A stretch of DNA of 47,354 nt from UBA7446 sp049596455 (lineage in GTDB: Bacteria; Bacteroidota; Bacteroidia; Flavobacteriales; Flavobacteriaceae), in contig JBMYLP010000013.1 of assembly GCA_049596455.1 (NCBI GenBank), positions 1 to 47,354 of the forward strand. Direction: 5' to 3'. The notes beneath the pieces were generated by a model. That model did no database searches. It saw only the letters and a program-made list of their open reading frames with translations, and was not told the DNA's origin. A program made the translations under genes and the position numbers. This document shows positions 1 through 8,231 of this stretch, piece after piece (position 1 is the first letter of the stretch; the number at the start of each line of letters is the position of its first letter).

Positions 1-24
1 AAAAAAATAACTTTTTATTTAAAT

Positions 25-1920
25 TTAATACGCACGTTCCTTTTTTCCTTCGTAGAAATTCATGTATGCCCTGTTTACGACCTTGTTCCCGCCCGGTGTT
101 GGATATGCCCCAGTAAAGTACCAATCGCCCGTATTGTGCGGGCAAGCGTCGTGCAAATTGGCTACTGACTGAAAAATAACGTCAACTTCCGCATTAATTT
201 CGTCCGTGCGAAGCATGGTTGCAATTTTTTCTGAAATCTGATCGTCTGTAAATTGATCGTAAAGCGACTTTACATGGTTTTGAATTTCGTGTGTTTCTTT
301 TTCCATGTCCGCTTTTGCGCGTTCATACACTTCCTCTAATTGATGTGTTTTGTTGTGGTCTTCAAGAAGTGCCAACATGGCTCTGAAAGCAATCAAGTCT
401 TCCAGTCGTGCCATATCTATACCGTAACAGTCGGGGTATCGAATTTGAGGCGCACTCGAAACCACTGTGATTTTTTTGGGGTTTAATCTGTCTAAAATGC
501 GCAAAATACTTTTTTGAAGCGTTGTGCCCCGGACAATACTGTCATCTATAATAACTAGGTTGTCGTTCGGTTTTACAGATCCGTATGTAATGTCATAAAC
601 ATGCGCAACCAAATCATCTCGGCTACTGTCTTCGGTAATAAAGGTGCGCAGTTTTACATCTTTTATGGTAACTTTTTCAATACGTGGTCTTGGCGACAAC
701 AGTACTTTCAGTCGCTCAGGCGACAAGTTGGGCTCCTTTAATATCGCTGCTTCAGACTCTTCCAACATAAAGTCTTGTACGCGCTCAACAAGGCCATAAA
801 AAGACGTTTCAGCCGTATTTGGTATATATGAAAATACGGTGTTTTGCAAATCTCCATTTACGGACTCGTATATTTTTGGAAAAAGCAATCGCCCTAATGC
901 TTTGCGTTCTTTGTAAATATCGGCGTCATTCCCCCTAGAAAAATAAATCCGCTCAAACGAACACGCGCGCCGTTCTGTAGGAGGGTTAATTTCTTCATGA
1001 ACAACTTCCCCTGACTTCTTTATGATAATTGCAGAACCTGGCAAAACCTCTTTGACCGCATCGATAGGCACATTAAAAACCGTCTGAATTGCTGGGCGCT
1101 CGGAAGCAACCACCACCACTTCATCATCTTGATAATAATATGCAGGGCGAATTCCCGCAGGATCACGAAACACAAACGAATCTCCATGCCCTAACATCCC
1201 ACCAATAACGTAGCCACCATCCCAGTTTTTAGAGGCTTTGCGCAAAATTTTTGCAATGTTCAAGCGATTTGCTATCTCTGGAGAAGCCGCTTTTTTATCA
1301 AAGCCCTCCGATTTTAGTTTCTTATACAATTTGGAAACCGAATCGTCCAAAAAGTGCCCGATTTTTTCCATCACCGTTATGGTGTCCGCTTTCTCTTTTG
1401 GGTGTTGTCCAAGGGTTACCAGGTTGTCAAAAAGCTCGTTTACGTTGGTCAGGTTAAAATTCCCGGCAACAATTAGGTTTCGGTGCATCCAATTGTTTTG
1501 GCGCAAAAATGGATGAACGCTTTCAATGGTGTTCCCCCCAAACGTTCCATACCTAAGGTGCCCAAGCATCACCTCTCCCACATACGGAAAAGCAGATTTT
1601 AACTGTTGCGAAGAGGTAACCGGCGTTTTGAGAGATTCCTCGACGCCATTAATCCGTTGATTTATTTTTCCGAAAATATCTTTGATGGGCTGCTGCTCCG
1701 ACGAGCGCACTCGACTCATAAAACGTTCGCCAGGTGCCATGTCTAATTTTATACTAGCAAAACCCGCACCGTCCTGTCCGCGGTTGTGCTGCTTTTCTAG
1801 CATCAAATACATTTTTTGAAGGCCATAAAATGAACTTCCGTATTTTTCCTTGTAATAGTCTAGGGGTTTGAGAAGCCTGACTAAAGCTATTCCGCACTCG
1901 TGCTTGATGGCATCACTCAT
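25..1920 (-). CDS. purF: Amidophosphoribosyltransferase, long Bacteroidota form
   Basis: Probably makes 5-phosphoribosylamine from PRPP and glutamine, the first step of purine synthesis, in the cytoplasm. The 631-residue product begins MSDAIKHECG. Cys9 fits the Ntn-hydrolase nucleophile of class II glutamine amidotransferases, so the first eight residues would be a short propeptide. The glutaminase-like part covers roughly residues 9-330, with NRGQDGAG near the front. The PRPP-binding motif DDSIVRGTT lies at about residues 459-467. The protein is over 100 residues longer than classical PurF; the extra length lies between the domains and at the C-terminus. The downstream stop is close to the window edge. 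A -7 element lies only 4 bases before the ATG. It follows the purN-rnhA-kinase unit after 38 bases. It could be a second PurF paralogue rather than the main enzyme. Family call is secure; exact role slightly less so. Confidence 0.9.
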   Translation of the reverse strand: MSDAIKHECGIALVRLLKPLDYYKEKYGSSFYGLQKMYLMLEKQHNRGQDGAGFASIKLDMAPGERFMSRVRSSEQQPIKDIFGKINQRINGVEESLKTPVTSSQQLKSAFPYVGEVMLGHLRYGTFGGNTIESVHPFLRQNNWMHRNLIVAGNFNLTNVNELFDNLVTLGQHPKEKADTITVMEKIGHFLDDSVSKLYKKLKSEGFDKKAASPEIANRLNIAKILRKASKNWDGGYVIGGMLGHGDSFVFRDPAGIRPAYYYQDDEVVVVASERPAIQTVFNVPIDAVKEVLPGSAIIIKKSGEVVHEEINPPTERRACSFERIYFSRGNDADIYKERKALGRLLFPKIYESVNGDLQNTVFSYIPNTAETSFYGLVERVQDFMLEESEAAILKEPNLSPERLKVLLSPRPRIEKVTIKDVKLRTFITEDSSRDDLVAHVYDITYGSVKPNDNLVIIDDSIVRGTTLQKSILRILDRLNPKKITVVSSAPQIRYPDCYGIDMARLEDLIAFRAMLALLEDHNKTHQLEEVYERAKADMEKETHEIQNHVKSLYDQFTDDQISEKIATMLRTDEINAEVDVIFQSVANLHDACPHNTGDWYFTGAYPTPGGNKVVNRAYMNFYEGKKERAY

Positions 1921-1924
1921 TGCA

Positions 1925-1932
1925 CAAAATTA
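1925..1932 (-). promoter_or_regulatory. -7 element of purF
   Basis: Reads TAATTTTG on the minus strand, an exact match to the Bacteroidota TAnnTTTG element. Only 4 bases separate it from the purF ATG, so the transcript would be leaderless or nearly so. No clear -33 TTTG was seen. Confidence 0.55.
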
Positions 1933-1958
1933 AATAAAATTACTGTTAGTTTCATTGT

Positions 1959-2885
1959 TTATGCCGTTATGTTTCGTAAACGTTCTAGTTTTTGAAGTTG
2001 GGCTAAAAAATCTTCTTTGCTCGATTCCACCAAACCCGCCGTGCCCATAGCGCTAACACAAAGCGAAGCTGCTGCCGTGCCATGCAAAATTCCTTCTTTA
2101 ATAGCGTGTGCGGCGCTAGATTGTTGAGCTGCCAAATAGCCTGAAAGCCCACCTGCAAAGCTATCGCCTGCGCCTGTTGGGTCAACCACTTTTTCTAACG
2201 GAAGTGCAGGAGCATAAAACGGGTGGTCTTTATAAAACAACAGCGCCCCGTGCTCGCCTTTTTTAATGATTACATATTCTGGGCCCATTTTATGAATGGT
2301 CTTTGCCGCCAAAACCATGTTGGTTTCTCCACTTAGCTGAAGTGCTTCTTCGTCATTGATGGTAATAACATCCACTTGCTTTATTACGTTCAAAAGCGCA
2401 GGAAGTTGCAAATCCATCCAAAAATTCATAGTGTCCAAAAGTACGGTTCGATTTGGGTTTGGCGTAAGCTGATCCAACACTTTTTGTTGCACGTTGGGGT
2501 CTAGGTTACCAAGCATTACCACCGCTGCATCGCGATACGTTTCGGGTACAATTGGATTGAACTCCGCCAATACGTTTAATTGCGTATCAAGGGTGTCGCG
2601 CTTGTTCATGTTGTCGTGATATTTGCCTTTCCAATAAAACGATTTCCCCCCGCGCACTTGCTCAACACCCGAAATGTCGATGCCTCTGTCCGTGAGCAAA
2701 TTCAAGTGTTCTTGCGGAAAATCTTCTCCTACAACCGAAACGGCTGCGATGTCCGCTTCGGCGTATGCCGCCGCTAGCCCAATGTATGTAGCTGCGCCAC
2801 CTAAAATTTTTCCAGATTCGGCAGTTGGAGTAATTATTTCATCAAAAGCCATTGTGCCAACGACTACTAATTTGTTGTTTTTCAT
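1959..2885 (-). CDS. PfkB-family carbohydrate kinase
   Basis: A cytoplasmic ATP-dependent sugar or nucleoside kinase of the ribokinase/PfkB family, 308 residues, a normal length. An N-terminal glycine-rich segment (GGAATYIGLA, near residue 29) fits the substrate-binding signature. The C-terminal signature DPTGAGDSFAGG places the catalytic base at Asp241. Its ATG overlaps the rnhA stop by 4 bases (ATGA), so it is probably translationally coupled to rnhA. The position between purine genes could hint at a ribose or nucleoside substrate, but that is inference; the sequence does not show which sugar is used. Confidence 0.9.
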   Translation of the reverse strand: MKNNKLVVVGTMAFDEIITPTAESGKILGGAATYIGLAAAYAEADIAAVSVVGEDFPQEHLNLLTDRGIDISGVEQVRGGKSFYWKGKYHDNMNKRDTLDTQLNVLAEFNPIVPETYRDAAVVMLGNLDPNVQQKVLDQLTPNPNRTVLLDTMNFWMDLQLPALLNVIKQVDVITINDEEALQLSGETNMVLAAKTIHKMGPEYVIIKKGEHGALLFYKDHPFYAPALPLEKVVDPTGAGDSFAGGLSGYLAAQQSSAAHAIKEGILHGTAAASLCVSAMGTAGLVESSKEDFLAQLQKLERLRNITA

Positions 2886-3349
2886 CTTGTGCTTGTTATG
2901 TATCCCGTGTCTTGTTTTTTGTTTGGATGTTTGGATGCAGCAACCGCTAGTTTGTCACAGCGTTCGTTTTGTGGATGCTGATTATGCCCTTTAATCCAAC
3001 TAATTTTTACGTGATGCTTTCGGTAGATTTTGAGAAAGCGCAACCACAAGTCTTGGTTTTTTTGCTTTTTAAATCCTTCGCGCTCCCATCGCATTACCCA
3101 TTTTTTTTCCACCGCATCGCAAACGTATTTAGAGTCTGTAAAAACAGTAACCTCCAAAGGAGATTCTTTTAGCAGTTCCAGCCCAACAATTACCGCCAAA
3201 AGCTCCATGCGATTGTTCGTAGTATGCTCAAACCCTTCTGCATACTCTTTTTTATAATCTGTTCCTGGTAATTCCAAAATCAATCCGTAACCCCCTGGTC
3301 CGGGGTTACCGCTTGCTGCGCCATCTGTATATAAATGGACTTGTTTCAT
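2882..3349 (-). CDS. rnhA: Ribonuclease HI
   Basis: Cuts the RNA strand of RNA-DNA hybrids, for example primers and R-loops. The 155-residue protein has the full type 1 active site: Asp9 (LYTDGAASGNPG), Glu49 (NNRMELLA), Asp72 (VFTDSKYV) and Asp132 (ERCDKLA), with the mobile His loop around 122-125 (KGHNQH). No N-terminal hybrid-binding domain is present, as in E. coli RNase HI. Both ends overlap neighbours by ATGA: the start with purN and the stop with the kinase gene, so the three genes form a coupled leftward unit. Confidence 0.96.
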   Translation of the reverse strand: MKQVHLYTDGAASGNPGPGGYGLILELPGTDYKKEYAEGFEHTTNNRMELLAVIVGLELLKESPLEVTVFTDSKYVCDAVEKKWVMRWEREGFKKQKNQDLWLRFLKIYRKHHVKISWIKGHNQHPQNERCDKLAVAASKHPNKKQDTGYITSTR

Positions 3350-3909
3350 TTGTTTTGTAGCAATTTTTGAATCTGCGGAGCAAAATGTGCATATTCAAGC
3401 GTGTGCGTTTTTTGTGCTATATCCGCTGCTGTATCTGTTGGTGCAACAGAAGTTTTGGCTTGAAAAATAATGGCGCCTTCGTCATAGTGCTCATTTACAT
3501 AATGAATGGTAATGCCCGTTTCTTGCTCGTTATTCGCTGCTATCGCCTCAAACACATGTCTCCCGTACATCCCTTTTCCGCCATATTTTGGCAATAACGA
3601 AGGGTGTATGTTGATGATTTTATTCGGGAACGCTTTTATAAACGAAGGGGGTATTTTCCACAAAAATCCAGCTAAGACAATTAACGCGTGTTTTTGCTCT
3701 TGAAGCTCCAACAACACTTCGTTTTCGAAGGCGTTTCGGTCAAAAACTCGTGTGGCTACACCAAGAGCCTTCGCGCGACTGATAACCCCAGCTTTGGGGT
3801 TGTTTGTATAAATTTTGCTTACCGTTATTTGTTCACTCTCAGCAAAATAAGCGATTATTTTTTCTGCGTTTGTGCCAGAACCAGAGGCGAAAACAGCTAT
3901 TGTTTTCAA
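3346..3909 (-). CDS. purN: Phosphoribosylglycinamide formyltransferase (TTG start)
   Basis: Transfers a formyl group from 10-formyltetrahydrofolate to GAR in purine synthesis. The product has about 187 residues. FASGSGTNAEK near the N-terminus is the GAR phosphate-binding loop; NIHPSLLP carries the catalytic Asn and His, and HYDEGAII carries the catalytic Asp. I chose the TTG codon ending at 3909, which gives the typical start MKTIAVFASGSG. No in-frame ATG exists near here, and an in-frame TTG seven codons upstream lies inside the promoter element. The gene leads a unit with rnhA and the kinase, and runs divergently from acpP. Confidence 0.93.
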   Translation of the reverse strand: MKTIAVFASGSGTNAEKIIAYFAESEQITVSKIYTNNPKAGVISRAKALGVATRVFDRNAFENEVLLELQEQKHALIVLAGFLWKIPPSFIKAFPNKIINIHPSLLPKYGGKGMYGRHVFEAIAANNEQETGITIHYVNEHYDEGAIIFQAKTSVAPTDTAADIAQKTHTLEYAHFAPQIQKLLQNK

Positions 3910-3927
3910 AGTGCTTGATATTTTATA

Positions 3928-3935
3928 CAAATTTA
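3928..3935 (-). promoter_or_regulatory. -7 element of purN-rnhA-kinase unit
   Basis: Reads TAAATTTG on the minus strand, matching TAnnTTTG, 18 bases before the proposed TTG start. Its position argues against the longer reading frame, whose first TTG overlaps this element. Confidence 0.55.
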
Positions 3936-4013
3936 CACATTTAAACTCGCATTTGTTTCACTTCTATAAGACGCATTTTTTTAAATAAAACTATGTGAAC
4001 AGTAAAGTTTTTC

Positions 4014-4021
4014 TATTTTTG
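4014..4021 (+). promoter_or_regulatory. -7 element of acpP operon
   Basis: Reads TATTTTTG, matching TAnnTTTG, 23 bases before the acpP ATG. The leader between them is A-rich, as is usual for Bacteroidota start regions. Confidence 0.6.
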
Positions 4022-4044
4022 TCCGAAATATTAAAACCAAAATT

Positions 4045-4278
4045 ATGTCTGATATTGCATCACGTGTAAAAGCCATTATTGTAGATAAACTAGGCGTTGA
4101 CGAAAATGAAGTAGTTGCTGAAGCTAGCTTTACAAACGATTTGGGCGCAGACTCATTAGATACAGTAGAACTTATTATGGAGTTCGAAAAGGAGTTTGAT
4201 ATTCAAATTCCTGATGACCAAGCAGAAAACATTGCAACTGTTGGTCAAGCTATTCAATATATAGAAGGAAGTAAATAA
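4045..4278 (+). CDS. acpP: Acyl carrier protein
   Basis: Carries growing acyl chains on a 4'-phosphopantetheine arm during fatty-acid synthesis. The 77-residue acidic protein has the GADSLD motif, so the modified serine is Ser37, followed by the recognition helix DTVELIMEFEKEF. Length and sequence are typical. It is first in a rightward run with fabF 9 bases downstream, then rnc, the classical acpP-fabF-rnc order. Confidence 0.98.
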   Translation: MSDIASRVKAIIVDKLGVDENEVVAEASFTNDLGADSLDTVELIMEFEKEFDIQIPDDQAENIATVGQAIQYIEGSK

Positions 4279-4287
4279 TCATTTTTC

Positions 4288-5538
4288 ATGCTTAGGCGGC
4301 GCGTTGTCGTTACTGGAATTGGAGCGTTAACCCCCATTGGAAATACCCGAGATGCATATTGGAATGCGCTTGTGGCTGGAACTAGTGGAGCAGCTCCCAT
4401 AACCTATTTCGACGCATCAAAATTCAAAACTCAATTTGCGTGTGAGGTCAAAGATTTTGACCCACTCGAATATTTTGATAGGAAAGAGGTGCGCAAAATG
4501 GACCGTTTTACGCAATATGCCATGGTGGCTGCCGATGAAGCGGTACAAGATGCAGGGCTTAATCTCGACACTGTTGACAAGTCAAAAATTGGTGTGATTT
4601 GGGGTTCTGGAATTGGAGGCTTGGAAACCTTCCAAAACGAAGTGCTAAACTTTGCAGATGGCGATGGAACACCGCGCTTCAATCCGTTTTTTATCCCAAA
4701 AATGATTGCAGACATCGCGCCTGGAATGATTTCGATTAAGTACGGCTTTAGGGGTCCAAACTTTGCAACCGTTTCGGCTTGTGCTTCTTCTGCAAACGCT
4801 ATCATTGACGCGCTAAATTATATTCGTTTGGGCTATGCCGACGTTATGGTGACTGGAGGTTCCGAAGCAGGTGTGGCCAAAGCAAGTATTGGTGGGTTTA
4901 ATGCATTACATGCACTATCGACACGAAATGATGACCCCGCAACAGCATCAAGACCTTTTGACAAAGACCGTGACGGGTTTGTGATGGGCGAAGGCGCTGG
5001 TGCGCTAATTTTGGAAAGCCTTGAGCACGCCCAAGCACGCGGCGCAACTATATATGCTGAGCTTGCGGGTGGTGGCTTATCTGCAGATGCACACCACATT
5101 ACGGCACCTCACCCTGAAGGGATCGGCGCAACAAGTGTTATGGAAAATTGTTTGGCAGATGCAGGAGTGACTGCTTCAGATATTGATGCCATCAACATGC
5201 ATGGTACGTCTACGCCACTTGGTGATGTCGCTGAAACAAAAGCATTAAAAGAGGTCTTTGGTGAACATTTGTATTCAATGAATATCAACTCTACCAAATC
5301 CATGACGGGACATTTACTCGGAGCTGCTGGAGCTGTGGAGGCCATTGCGTCCATTATGAGTGTAAAGCATGGAATTGTTCCGCCAACCATTAATTACTCT
5401 ACTGCTGACGAAAATATCGACCCCAAAATCAACTTTACTTTTAATACTGCTCAAAAAAGAGACGTATCCATGGCCATGAGCAATACTTTTGGCTTTGGTG
5501 GGCATAACGCTTGCGTTTTGTTTGCTAAAATGGATTGA
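4288..5538 (+). CDS. fabF: 3-oxoacyl-[ACP] synthase II
   Basis: Condenses malonyl-ACP with acyl-ACP to elongate fatty acids. The 416-residue length is normal. The thiolase-fold active site is complete: Cys165 in TVSACASSA, a first His in MHGTSTPLGD and a second in KSMTGHLLGAAG, with the C-terminal glycine-rich loop FGFGGHNA. The start MLRRRVVVTGIG fits the family, whose first strand begins at VVVTG. The gene lies 9 bases after acpP, its substrate carrier, and its stop is one base from the rnc ATG, so all three are probably cotranscribed. Confidence 0.97.
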   Translation: MLRRRVVVTGIGALTPIGNTRDAYWNALVAGTSGAAPITYFDASKFKTQFACEVKDFDPLEYFDRKEVRKMDRFTQYAMVAADEAVQDAGLNLDTVDKSKIGVIWGSGIGGLETFQNEVLNFADGDGTPRFNPFFIPKMIADIAPGMISIKYGFRGPNFATVSACASSANAIIDALNYIRLGYADVMVTGGSEAGVAKASIGGFNALHALSTRNDDPATASRPFDKDRDGFVMGEGAGALILESLEHAQARGATIYAELAGGGLSADAHHITAPHPEGIGATSVMENCLADAGVTASDIDAINMHGTSTPLGDVAETKALKEVFGEHLYSMNINSTKSMTGHLLGAAGAVEAIASIMSVKHGIVPPTINYSTADENIDPKINFTFNTAQKRDVSMAMSNTFGFGGHNACVLFAKMD

Positions 5539-5539
5539 T

Positions 5540-6289
5540 ATGAAGCTTCAACGGTTTTTGCGGTCTGGACGTTCCAACAAGCAAGAGCCATTGTTCACTG
5601 TCGTTAAAGGCATCACTGGAATTTCTCCAAAAGATTTGTCGCTTTATACCCGAGTGTTTACACACACCTCTATGGAAGAAACAGATGCTGCCGGCAAAAA
5701 GATTAATTATGAGCGGTTGGAGTTTTTGGGCGATTCGGTGTTAAACACCATTGTTGCGGCGCATTTGTTTAAAGAGCTTCCTCAAAATAGCGAAGGTTCG
5801 CTAACGCTGATGCGTTCCAAAATAGTACGCCGTGATTTTTTAAATCAAATTGGCGAAAGGCTAGGACTAATCCATCATCTAGCTTCAAATGTGCCGCAAG
5901 AAAACTATGGTTCCGATGTTCACGGAAACTTGTTTGAGGCGCTTGTTGGTGCGGTCTATTTGGATTGTGGTTTTGATGCTTGTGCAGCATTTGTACACAA
6001 ATGCATGATTACACCACACGTTGATTTAATCAAGCTTCACAACAAGGTCTTAAGCTATAAAAGTCTTTTGGTGGATTGGTTTCAAAAAAACCGATTGCGC
6101 TATAAGTACGATGTAGCAAGTGATAATGGTGCCGAAAAAACAACTTATTACAAAGCAAAGCTTTGGCTAGATAATAAGGTAATCGCCACAGCTAGAGCAA
6201 CCAACAAAAAAAAGGCGATTGAAAAGGTTTCAAAGCGTGCCTATTTTCAATTTCAACATCAAATAAAGTCCATTCAAAGTAGACATTAA
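5540..6289 (+). CDS. rnc: Ribonuclease III
   Basis: Cleaves double-stranded RNA during rRNA processing and mRNA decay. The 249-residue protein has the RNase III signature ERLEFLGDSVL at residues 58-68 and the second metal-binding Glu at 133 (NLFEALVGAVYLD). A C-terminal double-stranded RNA-binding domain starts near residue 170 and includes the KKKAIEKVSKRAYF helix. I chose the ATG one base after the fabF stop; an open reading frame extending back into fabF has no support. Coupling to fabF is likely. Confidence 0.96.
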   Translation: MKLQRFLRSGRSNKQEPLFTVVKGITGISPKDLSLYTRVFTHTSMEETDAAGKKINYERLEFLGDSVLNTIVAAHLFKELPQNSEGSLTLMRSKIVRRDFLNQIGERLGLIHHLASNVPQENYGSDVHGNLFEALVGAVYLDCGFDACAAFVHKCMITPHVDLIKLHNKVLSYKSLLVDWFQKNRLRYKYDVASDNGAEKTTYYKAKLWLDNKVIATARATNKKKAIEKVSKRAYFQFQHQIKSIQSRH

Positions 6290-6354
6290 GTATACATTAT
6301 GTTAACTCAAACACGCTATTTGTTCTGTTTTTGTGCCGTATATTAGCTTTATTT

Positions 6355-6801
6355 ATGATAACCCATAAACTTGACTTGGAACCAGAAGTACACGACCAAG
6401 ATGTTATTTGTGTACACACTTCGCTTCCAGCATATTTGTTTGTTTTCCAGCTAAACAGACTGCTTGGCCTATCCCTTTTTAGAAATAAAGAAGACCTTTC
6501 ACTTAGTAGTGCACACCATAGGTTTGCGGTTTATGAATACCATTGTGATGTTATGCAACAAACCTGGCGGGTGATTGAAAATCATTTTAATACAACAAAA
6601 GCCGAGTCTGAAATCAGCCTTTTTGCTCAGAGTGAACAACGCTTTTCCTTGTTCCCTGAGTTGGAACAAACCGACTTGTTGATTTGCGTAAACGGTCTTA
6701 CTGATGCTGTACTAAAAAAAATTACGGCTATTAGACGAGTAATTTCGTGCTATCGCCTACCAAAAAAACTAAACAATATTAAAGAACAACTTACCTTTTA
6801 A
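6355..6801 (+). CDS. IPExxxVDY-like small protein
   Basis: A 148-residue protein of unknown biochemical role. It sits between rnc and pyk, where Flavobacteriia usually carry an IPExxxVDY family protein. The name-giving motif appears here only in degenerate form, as FPELEQTD near residue 104, followed by a hydrophobic strand LLICV. No signal peptide or membrane helix is visible. The ATG at 6355 is preferred over an in-frame TTG at 6331, because family members begin near the HKLDL segment. It ends 2 bases before pyk. Assignment rests on position, length and a partial motif, so it is only moderately sure. Confidence 0.7.
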   Translation: MITHKLDLEPEVHDQDVICVHTSLPAYLFVFQLNRLLGLSLFRNKEDLSLSSAHHRFAVYEYHCDVMQQTWRVIENHFNTTKAESEISLFAQSEQRFSLFPELEQTDLLICVNGLTDAVLKKITAIRRVISCYRLPKKLNNIKEQLTF

Positions 6802-6803
6802 CA

Positions 6804-8231
6804 ATGAGAAAAATTAAAAAGACTAAAATTGTAGCTACACTAGGACCAGCATCTTCTACCCGAGATGTAATCAAAGAAATGATGCTTAGTGGTGTTAATG
6901 TGTTTCGAATCAACTTTTCTCACGCAGATTACGAGGATGTTCTAGAGCGCATTCAAATTATACGTGAGCTCAATGTGGAGCTTGGCTTTCATGTAGGCAT
7001 ACTTGCTGATTTACAGGGTCCTAAACTTCGGGTGGGAAAGATGGCGCCCGACACAATTGTGGAGGATGGACAAGAAGTGTGCTTTACCACGGAAAAAATT
7101 GACGAAGGAACCGCTGACGCCATTTATATGAACTACAGCCAATTTCCAAAAGATGTGAGTGCTGGTGAGCGCATTCTTTTGGACGATGGTAAACTTATTT
7201 TTGAGGTGGTTGACACAGACAAAAAAACAAGTGTAACAGCCAAAGTTATTCAAGGCGGGGTATTAAAGTCCAAAAAGGGCGTAAACCTGCCTAACACCAA
7301 CATTTCACTTCCCGCACTGACAAAAAAAGACGTTAAGGATGCTGTTTTTGCCGTTAAGCAAAATGTAGATTGGATTGCGCTTTCGTTTGTGCGCCACAGG
7401 CAAGACGTTGAAGATTTGCGAAAGCTTATTAAAGAGCACAGCGAGTACGATATTCCTATCATTTCTAAAATTGAAAAACCTGAAGCGCTTGTCAATATCG
7501 AAGAAATCGTAAAAGCCAGTAACGGTCTAATGGTAGCACGGGGTGATTTGGGCGTGGAAGTTCCTGCCGAGGAAGTGCCATTGGTACAAAAAGAGCTGGT
7601 ACAACACGCTAAACGCGCGCGGATACCCGTAATTGTGGCTACCCAAATGATGGAGTCAATGATTGATGGGCTTACTCCAACACGTGCTGAAGTAAACGAT
7701 GTGGCAAACTCGGTAATGGACGGCGCAGATGCGGTAATGCTTTCTGGAGAAACTTCGGTAGGAAAATACCCTGTTGAGGTCATTCAAACCATGCGTAAAA
7801 TTGTCGTCAGCGTAGAAAACTCTCCACATATTCAAGTACCTCTTGGCGCGCCTCAAAACAAAAACGAACGCTTTATTACCAAGTCGGTGTGTTACCACGC
7901 AGCTACCATGGCAAATGAAATTGAAGCCAAAGCCATTTGTACGCTGACCAATAGCGGCTATACTGCCTATCAAATTTCAGCTTGGCGCCCTAGTGCTTCC
8001 ATTTTGGTGTTTACCACAAACAAGCGCATTTTGGCACAGCTCAATCTTATATGGGGCGTTAAAGGATATTTGTATGAAGGCGATGGATCTACAGATGACA
8101 CGGTAAAAGAAGTCAATCAAATTGCCAAAGAAAAGGGCTATGTGGTTGAGGGCGATTCCCTTATCAATTTGGTGGCAATGCCAGTTGCCGACCGCGGTAT
8201 GGTAAATACACTTCGCGTATCAACAATCTAA
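6804..8231 (+). CDS. pyk: Pyruvate kinase
   Basis: Converts phosphoenolpyruvate and ADP to pyruvate and ATP, the last step of glycolysis. The 475-residue length is typical. Visible motifs are TKIVATLGPAS at the N-terminus, NVFRINFSHA, the active-site stretch ISKIEKPEAL with the catalytic lysine, GLMVARGDLGVEV for metal binding, and VIVATQMMESM. The C-terminal regulatory-type domain is present. It starts 2 bases after the IPExxxVDY-like gene, and its last 4 bases overlap the tail of dinB, which runs the opposite way. Confidence 0.97.
   Translation: MRKIKKTKIVATLGPASSTRDVIKEMMLSGVNVFRINFSHADYEDVLERIQIIRELNVELGFHVGILADLQGPKLRVGKMAPDTIVEDGQEVCFTTEKIDEGTADAIYMNYSQFPKDVSAGERILLDDGKLIFEVVDTDKKTSVTAKVIQGGVLKSKKGVNLPNTNISLPALTKKDVKDAVFAVKQNVDWIALSFVRHRQDVEDLRKLIKEHSEYDIPIISKIEKPEALVNIEEIVKASNGLMVARGDLGVEVPAEEVPLVQKELVQHAKRARIPVIVATQMMESMIDGLTPTRAEVNDVANSVMDGADAVMLSGETSVGKYPVEVIQTMRKIVVSVENSPHIQVPLGAPQNKNERFITKSVCYHAATMANEIEAKAICTLTNSGYTAYQISAWRPSASILVFTTNKRILAQLNLIWGVKGYLYEGDGSTDDTVKEVNQIAKEKGYVVEGDSLINLVAMPVADRGMVNTLRVSTI

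Noticed and set aside
1238..1516. Open reading frames antisense to purF, fabF, pyk, mnmG and others
   Set aside because: They lie wholly inside well-supported genes, lack family motifs and promoters, and have compositions expected from complementary reading of codons.
4045..4070. TCACGTGTAAA near the acpP start as a parS half-site
   Set aside because: Only the core matches; the left arm is unrelated, and the codons are normal ACP sequence.
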